64,000 nucleotides of DNA. Source: Anaerocolumna sp. AGMB13025 (GTDB taxonomy: Bacteria > Bacillota > Clostridia > Lachnospirales > Lachnospiraceae). The DNA lies in assembly GCF_029689925.1 (NCBI RefSeq), contig NZ_CP121445.1, positions 2,783,001 to 2,847,000 on the forward strand, read 5' to 3'. Under the pieces are notes generated by a model, which did not search any database, had not been told where the DNA came from, and was given only the letters and a program-made list of their open reading frames with translations. The first letter of the stretch is position 1. The number at the start of each line of letters is the position of its first letter. The position numbers and the translations under genes are program-made. Below, in pieces: positions 19,153 through 27,641 of the stretch.

Positions 19153-19174
19153 TCAATCAGAAGGGTGGTCTTTT

Positions 19175-22100
19175 ATGACAAAGGTAACTTGGGATATGGG
19201 AAATATTGAACTTGCGGAGGCTACTTTGTCCTGCATCGGAGATGGAGTAATCTCAACCGATCTTGAGGGTAATATCATATACATGAACCGGATTGCCGAA
19301 GTAATAACAGGCATTACGGCAGAGGACGCAATGGGGCAGGAGTTTCAAAAGGTATGTTCATTTATTAATGCTGTTTCGAATTTACCTCTTGCAAATCCAA
19401 TCCATGCGGTTTTAAAAAATTATACAACCATAGGTCTTGAAAATAACGCTGTTATACAAACTCGAAACCATACACAAAAATACATTTCAGCTACCTGTTC
19501 ACCGGTTAAAGCAGCAGATGGGGCAGTTGTCGGAGCAGTTATTGTTCTTCGCGACATAACACGCCTTAAGACACTGGAAATAGAACGGCTCAATGAACAG
19601 AATAATCTGCAGGCAATCTTTAATCATGCCCCGGTAGGCATGCTGATATTAGATGAGCAATTACTAATCAATCAGGTAAATGATGCTGCTTTACAGTTAT
19701 TTAATAAAAGCAGAGAAGATGTGGTCAATAAACATTTTGGTGACAGCTTCAATTGCGTAAAAGGTGCCAGGGCTGTTAATGGCTGCGGAAGCAGCCTAAA
19801 TTGTGAAAACTGTGAAATATGGAAATCCACGACTTTGGCTATTTATAATGGGGAAGCTACCAGTAATCTGGAGTTTAATAAGATATTTATAAAAAACGGC
19901 AAGGAAAATGACTGCTGGTTTAGAATCAGTGTTGCGCCTATTATCGTAAACGGCAAGAATCATGCGGCTGTTACCCTATTAGATATTACAGAGAGAAAAA
20001 AACAGGAAATCCAGATAACCATATCAAGAGATTACTGTAACAATATATTGGATCAGACGCCATCTAGTATCTGGAAAACCGATTCGGGTCTGATTTGTAA
20101 CTACGTCAATAAAATCTGGTGTGATTTTACCGGTGTTACTTTTAAGGAAGCTTCCGGTTACGGCTGGGCTAATGTAATCCACCCCTTGGATTTGGACAGA
20201 TATGTACAGATCCGTACCAGTGCTATGAGAAAAAGGGAATATTATCAGGTGGAAGTCCGAGTCCTTAGATATGACGGAGTATACAGATGGTGCTTAGAAG
20301 CAGGTACGCCTTATTATGAACTGGACAGGCAGTTTTCCGGATATATCGGTTCTGTTCTTGATATTACCGAACGTAAGGCGGCGGAAGAAGTCCTAAAACG
20401 CTATGAAATCCTTTCAAAAAATACCAGGGATATTATGCTTTTTATTGATGAGAACGGTAATATTATCGAAGCAAATAAAGCAGCTTGTAAAGCTTATGGC
20501 TATACTTATGAAGAAATAAGTACCATGAATATCAAAAATATCCGCTCCGATTGGGGATATACCAAAAAGCAGCTGGAGCAGGCATATTCGACTGGAATAT
20601 TTTTTGAAACCCTCCATTACCGAAAGGACGGAAGCGTTTTTCCGGTGGAGGTCAGTTCCCAAAGTGCTTTAATGGATGATAAACCCTTTCTGCTCAGTAT
20701 CATACGTGATATCTCAGAACGTAAGAAAAATGAGATGAAGATTTTGGAAAGTCAGACAAATTACCGTTCACTTTTTATGAATATGCAAAGCGGTTACGCA
20801 AACTTAAGACTTATATACAATGATGAGAAAGTGCCGGTAGATATGAAATTTATCGAAGTGAATGAAGCTTTTGAAAAATTATTCGGCTTTTCCAAAAGTG
20901 ACATTATCGGTAACAGTTTAGAAATTATTATTCCCCAAAACAGTGAAAACTTGTTTGAGGTTATCCAAAAGAATGCTGTTTTATTGTCCCAGGGTCAAAA
21001 TATACAGCTTGATGAGATTTTTTTAGAGACATATAATAAGTGGTTTTCCATATCAATTTACAGTCCTAGAGATAAAATTATTGTGACGATAATCAATGAT
21101 ATTACTCATTTAAAAGAATCAGAAATAAAGCTTATAGCAGCAAAAGAAGCAGCAGAAGCAGCTAATCGTGCAAAAAGTGAATTCTTAGCCAATATGAGCC
21201 ATGAAATACGTACTCCTATAAATGGCATGGTTGGAATGGTTGATCTTACAATGTTGACAGAATTAAGCGAGGAGCAAAAAGATAATCTTATAACAGCAAA
21301 AGCCTGCGCGGATTCGTTGTTAAACATAATTAACGATATATTGGATTTTTCCAAAATGGAAGTAGGCAAATTATCAATTGAAACAGTAAGTTTTAATATC
21401 AAAGAATTGGCTGATGCGCTAATAAAAACTCATTCTCCCAAGGTAAGTGAGAAAGGTCTTTTGTTAAACTATATTGTTTCGCCGGAAATACCGGATTATA
21501 TAATCGGCGACCCAGGCAGACTGCGCCAGATACTCAATAATTTGATCAGTAATGCCATGAAATTTACCCCAAGAGGCTATATCAATTTATTTATAGATAT
21601 TATTCATTCGAATAAGGAAGAAATTGAACTAAAATTTTCAGTAAAGGATACCGGAATCGGAATTGCTCCCCAGGATATTAAAAAACTGTTTAAGAGCTTC
21701 AGCCAGATTGAAAATTCTTATACCAAACAGTTTAGCGGAACCGGTTTAGGACTTGCCATATCCAAGCAGCTGGTGGAATTAATGGGCGGAAAAATAGGAG
21801 CTCAGAGTGAAAAAGGAAAGGGCAGTACCTTTTACTTTAAATTAAAATTTAAAATAGGTAAGCCTGTCCTAATTAGTGATTCATACCCTCCAAGACAAAA
21901 AATCATACGTTCGCTTCATGTTTTACTGGTAGAAGATGATGCGATTAACCGAAAAGTAATTCAAAAGATATTGGAACAGGAAGGATGCCTGGTAGATACG
22001 GCATGTAATGGTAAAGAAGCCCTCGTATTTTACGAAAAAAGCAATTATGATATCATATTGATGGATATTCAAATGCCTGTAATGAACGGTATTGAAACAG

Positions 22101-22630
22101 CAAAACAGATACGACTTCTTGAAGACGGGAAAGATCATATACCTATTATTGCCCTGACGGCGTATGCTTTACAGGGTGATCGTGAAGCTTTTCTGGCACA
22201 GGGAATGGACGGTTATTTGCCGAAACCGGTCCAGCAGGAGGAATTATTTCATATTCTGGATATTACCATATTAAATCAGGACAGTTTATATAATCTTACT
22301 TTTGAAAATATGATATTACACAAAGAAGAGACCATAACCGAAAATAAAAAGAATAAGCTGCAGAACGAACAATTAAAACTCATTCAATCAGATATTGCAG
22401 GAGCAATTTCTATTATGGAAGCTGCCATGGACAATAACGATTTGATGACAATAGAAATTACGGCTCACGAGATTAAACTGAAACTGATTCAGATGGATGC
22501 GGTGGAACTAAAGGACCTGGCTTTTCGTATAGAACTTGCGATGCGCAGGGGAAATCTATCAGAGGCAGTAACCCATGTTGAAAAGCTAAAGTCTGAATTT
22601 GCTATTTACCGGAAGACTAATGTTTTATAG
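19175..22630 (+). CDS. multi-PAS hybrid histidine kinase with receiver and HPt
   Basis: A 1151-residue cytoplasmic hybrid kinase. About five PAS domains lie in tandem (about 10-130, 145-270, 280-395, 400-515 and 525-645). HisKA has His at about 676 (NMSHEIRTPINGMVGM), followed by the ATPase domain (NLISNAMKFTP; DTGIGI; GTGLGLAISK). The receiver has acceptor Asp at about 963 (ILMDIQMPVMNG), and a terminal HPt-like domain has His at about 1097 (TAHEIKLKL). The second PAS has a Cys cluster (GCGSSLNCENCEIW, about 199-212) that could bind metal or sense redox. The HPt consensus HxLKGxS is eroded to HEIKLKL. No membrane helix is seen. Its place after cheB suggests that it joins the chemosensory output. 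Confidence 0.9.
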   Translation: MTKVTWDMGNIELAEATLSCIGDGVISTDLEGNIIYMNRIAEVITGITAEDAMGQEFQKVCSFINAVSNLPLANPIHAVLKNYTTIGLENNAVIQTRNHTQKYISATCSPVKAADGAVVGAVIVLRDITRLKTLEIERLNEQNNLQAIFNHAPVGMLILDEQLLINQVNDAALQLFNKSREDVVNKHFGDSFNCVKGARAVNGCGSSLNCENCEIWKSTTLAIYNGEATSNLEFNKIFIKNGKENDCWFRISVAPIIVNGKNHAAVTLLDITERKKQEIQITISRDYCNNILDQTPSSIWKTDSGLICNYVNKIWCDFTGVTFKEASGYGWANVIHPLDLDRYVQIRTSAMRKREYYQVEVRVLRYDGVYRWCLEAGTPYYELDRQFSGYIGSVLDITERKAAEEVLKRYEILSKNTRDIMLFIDENGNIIEANKAACKAYGYTYEEISTMNIKNIRSDWGYTKKQLEQAYSTGIFFETLHYRKDGSVFPVEVSSQSALMDDKPFLLSIIRDISERKKNEMKILESQTNYRSLFMNMQSGYANLRLIYNDEKVPVDMKFIEVNEAFEKLFGFSKSDIIGNSLEIIIPQNSENLFEVIQKNAVLLSQGQNIQLDEIFLETYNKWFSISIYSPRDKIIVTIINDITHLKESEIKLIAAKEAAEAANRAKSEFLANMSHEIRTPINGMVGMVDLTMLTELSEEQKDNLITAKACADSLLNIINDILDFSKMEVGKLSIETVSFNIKELADALIKTHSPKVSEKGLLLNYIVSPEIPDYIIGDPGRLRQILNNLISNAMKFTPRGYINLFIDIIHSNKEEIELKFSVKDTGIGIAPQDIKKLFKSFSQIENSYTKQFSGTGLGLAISKQLVELMGGKIGAQSEKGKGSTFYFKLKFKIGKPVLISDSYPPRQKIIRSLHVLLVEDDAINRKVIQKILEQEGCLVDTACNGKEALVFYEKSNYDIILMDIQMPVMNGIETAKQIRLLEDGKDHIPIIALTAYALQGDREAFLAQGMDGYLPKPVQQEELFHILDITILNQDSLYNLTFENMILHKEETITENKKNKLQNEQLKLIQSDIAGAISIMEAAMDNNDLMTIEITAHEIKLKLIQMDAVELKDLAFRIELAMRRGNLSEAVTHVEKLKSEFAIYRKTNVL

Positions 22631-22640
22631 GAGGAAAATA

Positions 22641-23045
22641 ATGAGGATACTAATAGCTGAAGATGATTTGGCAAGCAGAAAGTTTTTATTTAAATTTCTT
22701 TCCGCATACGGAGAATGCGATTTGGTTGTAGATGGTGTGGAAACTTTGGATGCTTTTTTAATGGCAATGAAGGATGGGAATCCATATAATTTGATTTGCC
22801 TTGATATTATGATGCCTAAGTTAGACGGTGTTAAAGTGTTAAAATATATAAGAGATTTGGAAACCGGACAGGGACTTCTGCCGGAAAAGAGGGCTAAAAT
22901 CATAATGACCACTGCATTGGCGGAAACCCAGTTCGTACAGAATGCATTTGAAATTGGCTGCGATGCTTATGCTGCAAAGCCAATCGATACTCAAAAACTT
23001 GTAGAAGTATTACAAAAGCTGGAATTAATACCGAAAGCTGATTGA
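22641..23045 (+). CDS. single-domain response regulator
   Basis: The start is set at 22641 behind TAGGAGG. The 134-residue protein is a lone receiver: Asp8-Asp9, acceptor Asp55 (ICLDIMMPKLDG), Thr90-91 and Lys113 (AAKPID). There is no output domain. It lies 10 bases after the hybrid kinase and is the last gene before a strong hairpin. It is therefore the likely terminal acceptor of the relay His - Asp - HPt His - Asp, or a phosphate sink for CheA. Long inserts such as LETGQGLLPEKRAK resemble receivers of the CheY/ZraR-like stand-alone group found beside hybrid kinases. Confidence 0.88.
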   Translation: MRILIAEDDLASRKFLFKFLSAYGECDLVVDGVETLDAFLMAMKDGNPYNLICLDIMMPKLDGVKVLKYIRDLETGQGLLPEKRAKIIMTTALAETQFVQNAFEIGCDAYAAKPIDTQKLVEVLQKLELIPKAD

Positions 23046-23118
23046 ACAGGTCTTCCTTAGAGGGCGTTTTTGATAAAACAATAAGATTATCTTTTCCGGT
23101 GAAAGCTTTCATATTATG

Positions 23119-23206
23119 AAAGGGGCTAAGGCTATTATGTGCCAATAAGTTAGATTTTTTGGTCTGACTTATTGTGATCAGTACATTGGCCTACAGCCCT
23201 TTTTTG
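23119..23206 (+). terminator. long hairpin terminator ending the che operon
   Basis: AAGGGGCT (23119-23126) pairs with AGCCCCTT (23195-23202). CCAATAAGT near 23142-23150 pairs with ACTTATTG near 23168-23175. A T run continues to 23205. No gene lies between it and the receiver gene. Confidence 0.8.
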
Positions 23207-23542
23207 ATTGTTAAGTACCGATATCCGGTGATTTATTAATAATCTTGTCAGGCCATAAGTAATCGGATAACAGGCAGGATAAGAGGTGTTTTGAAAAAAG
23301 TATACGGTTGCGTTGCTTGGATTGATAAATTATTAACGAATAGGAATGAGTCTTTTATGCAACGATATGCAAAATATGTATTTTTATGCAATTAGTGACT
23401 TTACTTAATAAATGCAATAGAATGTTAAGTATTAAAGTTCTATTAAATTTCCAGGATTTATGTTGATAGTTGGAATAATATGTATTATCATATAATATAA
23501 AACGATACGGATTTGATCATTTTGGCGGGAGGATCAATTAAG
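23207..23542. other. 336-base intergenic stretch
   Basis: AT-rich DNA between the che terminator and the kinase gene. No ORF with a ribosome site and no convincing fold was seen. ATGCAACGATATGCAAAATA around 23357 contains a direct ATGCAA repeat of no known meaning. Confidence 0.35.
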
Positions 23543-24124
23543 ATGAAAAAGACTTTTGTCGTTGGGATTGCAGGCGGCAGTGCAAGCGGAAAATCTTCTT
23601 TCTGTGACAGACTAGAGAAGAAGCTTGGGAGTTATAATAAGATGGTAATCCATATGGATGATTATTTCAAACCTGAGGAGCAAAGACCATACAGCAAAGG
23701 ACCTGTTATGGAAACCATGTATGTGGATGATAATCATCCGGATACGATTAATTTGGAACAGCTTCATACTGATTTAAAAGCAGCAATAAGCAGTAATTAT
23801 GATTTGATAATTTTAGAAGGGCTGCTGGTTTTATGGGACGAAGAGATCTTTTCTGCTTTGGATTTAAAATTATTTGTGGACTGCAGACCCGATGAGAGGA
23901 TTGTCAGACGTCTTCGCAGAAACATGACCTGGGGGCTTGCTTTTGATGAGAGAGCCAATGTATATCTCGATATGGTAAGGTATCGCCATGACGAATATGT
24001 AGAGCCTACAAAGTGGAAGGCAGATTTTATATTGAATGGTTCCAAACCTTCTGAGCTTGCCGAGGAAGGGATTGTTGAACTGATTAAGAGTAATATACAG
24101 ATTAATAATAATGAAATTAAATAA
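23543..24124 (+). CDS. uridine kinase-like P-loop kinase
   Basis: The start is at 23543, behind GGGAGG (23527-23532). The 193-residue protein carries a P-loop at residues 11-19 (GGSASGKSS), the MDDYF motif (about 36-40) of the uridine kinase/phosphoribulokinase family, and the lid Arg cluster (RIVRRLRRNM). It is shorter than canonical Udk and lacks some of its motifs, so the exact substrate (uridine, cytidine or another nucleoside or vitamin) is not certain. Neighbouring genes act on dCTP and on NTP clean-up, supporting a nucleotide role. Confidence 0.78.
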   Translation: MKKTFVVGIAGGSASGKSSFCDRLEKKLGSYNKMVIHMDDYFKPEEQRPYSKGPVMETMYVDDNHPDTINLEQLHTDLKAAISSNYDLIILEGLLVLWDEEIFSALDLKLFVDCRPDERIVRRLRRNMTWGLAFDERANVYLDMVRYRHDEYVEPTKWKADFILNGSKPSELAEEGIVELIKSNIQINNNEIK

Positions 24125-24203
24125 TAAATAGAACAAAATAACTTGTTAATCATTATCTATATGGAATATTGCAGGGGGACTTGTAATATGCATGGGGAAT
24201 CAT

Positions 24204-24725
24204 ATGATATTATCAGGCAGAGAAATAAAAAGGCAAATGGGAAGAGATATTATAATTGAGCCTTTTGATGAGAGGAAAATTAATCCGAACAGCTACAATT
24301 TATCGTTACATAATGAATTACTTGTCTATGAGAACAATACGTTAGATATGAAGAAGTGTAATCCCACTAAAAAACTAATAATTCCGGATGAGGGATTACT
24401 TTTGGAACCAAATACACTATATCTAGGAAGAACGATAGAATTTACGAAAACACTAAAGTATGTACCAATGCTGGAAGGAAGATCCTCAACCGGACGTCTT
24501 GGTTTATTTATTCATGTAACTGCCGGCTTTGGTGATGTGGGTTTTACTGGATATTGGACTCTTGAAATATTTTGTGTCCAGCCGGTCAGGATATATCCGG
24601 AGGTCGAAATCTGCCAGATTTATTATCATACCATAGACGGTGATTATGACCTGTATGAGAGCGGCAAGTATCAAAATAATTCCGGGATTCAGCCAAGTTT
24701 AATGTATAAAGATTTTGATAAATAA
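24204..24725 (+). CDS. dcd: dCTP deaminase
   Basis: A 173-residue enzyme beginning MILSGREIK, which is where dCTP deaminases normally begin. GGGGA lies about five bases upstream; an in-frame ATG at 24192 would add MGNH and could use GGGGGA at 24174. The catalytic segment LEGRSSTGRLGLFIHVTAGF and the substrate segment GFTGYWTLEI are intact. It converts dCTP to dUTP (or to dUMP in bifunctional forms) for thymidylate synthesis. No frame damage. It is in the same direction as the upstream kinase and the following pyrophosphohydrolases. Confidence 0.9.
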   Translation: MILSGREIKRQMGRDIIIEPFDERKINPNSYNLSLHNELLVYENNTLDMKKCNPTKKLIIPDEGLLLEPNTLYLGRTIEFTKTLKYVPMLEGRSSTGRLGLFIHVTAGFGDVGFTGYWTLEIFCVQPVRIYPEVEICQIYYHTIDGDYDLYESGKYQNNSGIQPSLMYKDFDK

Positions 24726-24767
24726 TTTTTATTTATTCATAATATAATGTTAGGATAGGGGGTATAG

Positions 24768-25100
24768 ATGGACATTACTTTTGAACAAGCAGTTGACATG
24801 TATAGAAATATTGTCAATCGATTTACTAAGATTGAAGGAAAACCTTGGGGCGTAGAAGGTGCCATGATTGAATTGTCTAAACAGGTTGGTGAACTTTCTA
24901 AGTGTGTCATGGTACAGGAGAATTATTATTGTTTTAATACAGAAGAAACAGAAAAAAACCGGATGCAGATCGGCAATGAGCTGGCAGATATAATAGGACA
25001 GACCATCAGAATTGCAGAGCATTATGGTATTAATCTGCTGGAGGCTTATATTGCAGCCCGTGAAGACGAGGATAATTATTTAAGGAGTAAAGGTGTTTAG
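24768..25100 (+). CDS. MazG-like nucleotide pyrophosphohydrolase
   Basis: A 110-residue all-alpha protein with the metal-binding pattern of the MazG/NTP-PPase superfamily: ELSKQVGELSK, then NRMQIGNELADIIGQTIRIA. Such enzymes cleave non-canonical or excess (d)NTPs to the monophosphate and pyrophosphate. AGGGGGT before the ATG is the ribosome site. Together with dcd and the second pyrophosphohydrolase downstream it forms a small nucleotide-pool group. The exact nucleotide is unknown. Confidence 0.7.
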   Translation: MDITFEQAVDMYRNIVNRFTKIEGKPWGVEGAMIELSKQVGELSKCVMVQENYYCFNTEETEKNRMQIGNELADIIGQTIRIAEHYGINLLEAYIAAREDEDNYLRSKGV

Positions 25101-25168
25101 GATTTAAGGTATTATTAGAATAAGTAGTATAAACGATGGTACAGATAAAATAATTGGAGGCGTTTACA

Positions 25169-25489
25169 ATGAATAAAATTTATAATAAGTTAGTACGTGA
25201 TAGAATACCCGAGATATTAAAGGAAAGCAAGCAAATACCGAATTATATAATACTTTCTGATGAAGAATATACTGCTGAGCTTGATAAAAAGTTAAAGGAA
25301 GAAACCCTTGAGTATCTGGAGAATAAGGATGTAGAAGAACTGGCAGATGTATACGAAGTTTTGCATGCAATCTGTGAGGTACGGGGGATTACTGAGGAAG
25401 AAATCATTGAGATCAGAAAGAAAAAAACGGAAGAACGCGGAGCTTTTCAAAAAAAGATAATGCTTAAGTCGGTTAAAAAGCAGATATAA
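25169..25489 (+). CDS. MazG/PRA-PH-like pyrophosphohydrolase
   Basis: The start is at 25169, with TGGAGG upstream. The 106-residue protein begins with the characteristic YNKLVRDRIPEIL and has the EETLEYLE...VEELADVYEVL metal-binding pattern of the small phosphoribosyl-ATP pyrophosphohydrolase-like family, considered a house-cleaning nucleotide hydrolase. It is not HisE, since no his genes are near and the N-terminal signature differs. A terminator hairpin follows at 25703. Confidence 0.78.
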   Translation: MNKIYNKLVRDRIPEILKESKQIPNYIILSDEEYTAELDKKLKEETLEYLENKDVEELADVYEVLHAICEVRGITEEEIIEIRKKKTEERGAFQKKIMLKSVKKQI

Positions 25490-25702
25490 GTGATGCATTC
25501 GTTTGTAATCATATAAAAGTATTCAAACTTTGCAGTAATTTATGTCTTGGTATACTTGATAAAAGCAGTAAGAATGGTGATTAAGAAAGCATTGATTATA
25601 CTAGGTTTCATAAGCTTAGGATTCTGAGCCTGGAATTCACTAATAATTTTATAAAGGCTGAGGTTAGAAATAACTGCTAAAATAACATCTTAATATAGAT
25701 AG

Positions 25703-25736
25703 TCGGAGCGGGGTTCAAATAATCCCGCTCTGTTTT
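25703..25736 (+). terminator. hairpin terminator after the nucleotide genes
   Basis: GAGCGGG (25706-25712) pairs with CCCGCTC (25724-25730), followed by TGTTTT. It is 210 bases after the last stop; 25490-25700 holds nothing else recognised. Confidence 0.65.
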
Positions 25737-25821
25737 AATGCCACAAATGTTTTATCAGATAAACTGTGTACTGTTAGTTTGAATGTTTTTTATAATTATC
25801 AACTGGATAGTATGCTAATTA

Positions 25822-25904
25822 TAATTTTAAAATAGCGGAAAGTAATTTTAAAATAGCGGAAAGTAATTTTAAAATAGTGGAAAGTAATTTTAAATAGCGG
25901 AAAG
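25822..25904. repeat. four direct 21-bp repeats carrying GCGGAAAG
   Basis: Units at 25822-25842, 25843-25863, 25864-25884 and 25885-25904 (the last lacks one A). Each is TAATTTTAAAATAGCGGAAAG, less one base change or a deletion. The GGAAAGT core recurs in the palindrome at 25945-25960, so these look like half-site iterons for the same DNA-binding protein. The 21-base period is two helical turns. Confidence 0.9.
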
Positions 25905-25909
25905 TAAAC

Positions 25910-25938
25910 TTGACATTATTATGATATTGTATTAAACT
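25910..25938 (+). promoter_or_regulatory. promoter of the HTH gene
   Basis: TTGACA (25910-25915), a 17-base spacer and TAAACT (25933-25938). It lies directly between the repeats and the palindrome. Confidence 0.65.
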
Positions 25939-25944
25939 ACTGAT

Positions 25945-25960
25945 GGAAAGTGAACTTTCC
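25945..25960. promoter_or_regulatory. palindromic operator GGAAAGT-GA-ACTTTCC
   Basis: A perfect 7-base inverted repeat with a 2-base spacer, located at the expected transcription start. It shares its half-site with the four upstream repeats. Binding by the downstream HTH protein would repress its own promoter (inference). Confidence 0.65.
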
Positions 25961-25986
25961 GTATCGCGTTTAGGGAGGAGATAGGA

Positions 25987-26199
25987 TTGAAAAACAGATT
26001 GGAAGAAATCCGAAAGAAGCGGGGAATTAAGCAGGAAGAGCTTGCTGCGGCACTGGAGGTTTCAAGGCAGACAATAGGTTCTTTGGAAAATGGACGTTAT
26101 AATCCATCTATCATACTGGCATTTAAGCTAGCCCGTTATTTTGGAATTGGTATTGAAGATATATTTATCTATGAGGAGGATGAAAATGATAAAAATTGA
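25987..26199 (+). CDS. small XRE-family HTH regulator
   Basis: Starts with TTG at 25987 behind GGGAGGAGA. The 70-residue protein is almost only an HTH_3 domain (LEEIRKKRGIKQEELAAALE, then VSRQTIGSLENGRYNPS) with a short acidic tail, like the small YozG/Cro-type regulators that sit before a membrane protein gene. Its stop overlaps the next frame by 14 bases. The promoter region holds a palindrome and four half-site repeats, so strong autoregulation is likely. Confidence 0.85.
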   Translation: MKNRLEEIRKKRGIKQEELAAALEVSRQTIGSLENGRYNPSIILAFKLARYFGIGIEDIFIYEEDENDKN

Positions 26200-26638
26200 A
26201 AAGAAAAATAAGTTTGCAATATTAGTTATATTAGCTGTCTTAGGGTTAATCATGATCGCAGCAGGATTCGTTTTGTTAAAAATCATACAATAATATCCTC
26301 AAGGTATTTTAGTAACATTACCTTATGTACTAGTAGGTGTTGGCTGCGGGGTATTCGGTCATTTTTTTGGGAATATAATAAGTTACAAGACCAGGGAGAA
26401 AAATCCAGAATTACTAAAGAGTATTGAAATAGAACAAAATGATGAACGAAATATGTATATTAACAATAAAGCAAAAGCGAAAGCCTATGAGGTAATGATC
26501 TTTTTATTTGGCGCTGTCATACTCGCCTTAAGTCTGATGAATATTGGGTTAAAATTTATTTTACTATTGTGTTTATCCTATTTGTTTATTGTGTTCATAC
26601 CAGTATATCTTAAAGTAAAATACGAAAAAAGTATGTAG
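26186..26638 (+). pseudogene. membrane partner of the HTH regulator, interrupted by one in-frame TAA
   Basis: Translation from ATG 26186 (AGGAGG six bases upstream) gives MIKIEKKNKFAILVILAVLG and a membrane helix, then meets TAA at 26291-26293. The same frame continues open at once with further hydrophobic segments, a charged IEQNDERNMYINNKAKAKAYE motif and two more helices, ending at 26638. Proteins of this shape commonly follow small XRE regulators in clostridia. A single base change would restore about 150 residues, so this is a recent nonsense mutation, a sequencing error, or two separately translated parts. No ribosome site is seen for the second part. Confidence 0.7.
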
Positions 26639-26730
26639 CATCAACCATAAGGTATAATAGCAACCAATGGTTGTCAAAAAAGCAATGAATGGTTTATGGT
26701 GATGCACCCCGGTTATGCTATACTATTCTT

Positions 26731-26813
26731 GGGAGTTAAAGTTAAAAACGAAAAGCAGTTTTTTAACATCCTGATTTTAACGTGCACTAAAGGCGCACAG
26801 ATGGGAGTTTAGC
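26731..26813 (+). promoter_or_regulatory. hairpin/SD element upstream of the HTH-DUF5680 gene
   Basis: It starts with GGGAGTTAAA (26731-26740), continues with the stem GTTAAAAA/TTTTTTAAC (about 26741-26767), ATCCTGATT (26768-26776), the stem GTGCAC/GCGCAC (about 26782-26799) and the ribosome site AGATGGGAGTTT before ATG 26814. It has the same order of parts as the 69-base units before cheW, with different stem bases. A near palindrome CAACCAATGGTTG lies upstream at 26661-26673. Confidence 0.75.
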
Positions 26814-27491
26814 ATGAAATTTAGTGAAAATTTACAAGTTATTAGAAAAGAGAGAAAGTTATCCCAAGAAGACTTAGCTGAAAAACTAGGTATTTCCAGG
26901 CAGGCAGTAACGAAGTGGGAATCCGGTACCGCATTTCCGGATATTGACAACTTAATTCAGATCAGTGAATTGTTTTGTGTAACGATTGATAGTTTAGTAA
27001 AAACAAATACGGATTGTAAGGTCAAACCTGGTACCGCAAAAAATCTGGATGAAAAAAGAATAATTAGATTTTTGTTAACTGCCGCCCAAAATACCTATGC
27101 CGGTAAAGGAAGTGCAGAAGAGATTTCCTGCCGCCCAGGCTCCTATGATCTTAAATATACCGAGGGTAATCTAATGTATTTTGATTCCTATTTTGGCGGT
27201 GAAAAATTCTCAGGAGAGGAACTTTTATTTGAAAATAATACACCTATTTGGGCTATGAATTATACAGGAAGAACCCTTGAGGACTCATTTTCTCCGGCAT
27301 TTTTGAAGGAAGCTCTATTGTTAAGACCGGAGGAAGCCCCTTTTCGTGGACCCAGGATTTATCAAAATGGTAATAATATATATTATAGTACTTATGAAGG
27401 CGACTTCACCTGGTTTCAGGGCAAAGAAGAAATATACTGGGGAGATGTAAAGGTTTTTGAGTGCTATTATCATGGCGGTTTGGTAAAATAG
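26814..27491 (+). CDS. XRE regulator with C-terminal DUF5680 domain
   Basis: A 225-residue fusion. HTH_3 is at residues 5-58 (LQVIRKERKLSQEDLAEKLG, then ISRQAVTKWESGTAFPD). After a short linker, about 75-225 match the DUF5680 pattern: TYAGKGSAEE, RPGSYDL, FDSYFGGEKFSGEE, PIWAMNYTGR, FRGPRIYQNGNN and CYYHGG. DUF5680 has no known activity; it may be a ligand-binding sensor for the DNA-binding part. Its ribosome site lies inside the hairpin element also seen at cheW, and no partner gene follows closely. Confidence 0.82.
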   Translation: MKFSENLQVIRKERKLSQEDLAEKLGISRQAVTKWESGTAFPDIDNLIQISELFCVTIDSLVKTNTDCKVKPGTAKNLDEKRIIRFLLTAAQNTYAGKGSAEEISCRPGSYDLKYTEGNLMYFDSYFGGEKFSGEELLFENNTPIWAMNYTGRTLEDSFSPAFLKEALLLRPEEAPFRGPRIYQNGNNIYYSTYEGDFTWFQGKEEIYWGDVKVFECYYHGGLVK

Positions 27492-27641
27492 GACAATTGG
27501 TCGTATCAGACCTAATATCCGATAAAATCAGAACTGAGGAGTATAGAGAATACTTTATAGCGAGAACTTAAAAATTTTTTCTATTAATGTATCAATAAGA
27601 TTTGGTTACTTAGTTATAATACGTAGTTTATAATATAACTG

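Noticed and set aside
25822..25904. CRISPR array
   Set aside because: The four repeats are directly adjacent without spacers, so they are operator-like iterons, not CRISPR.
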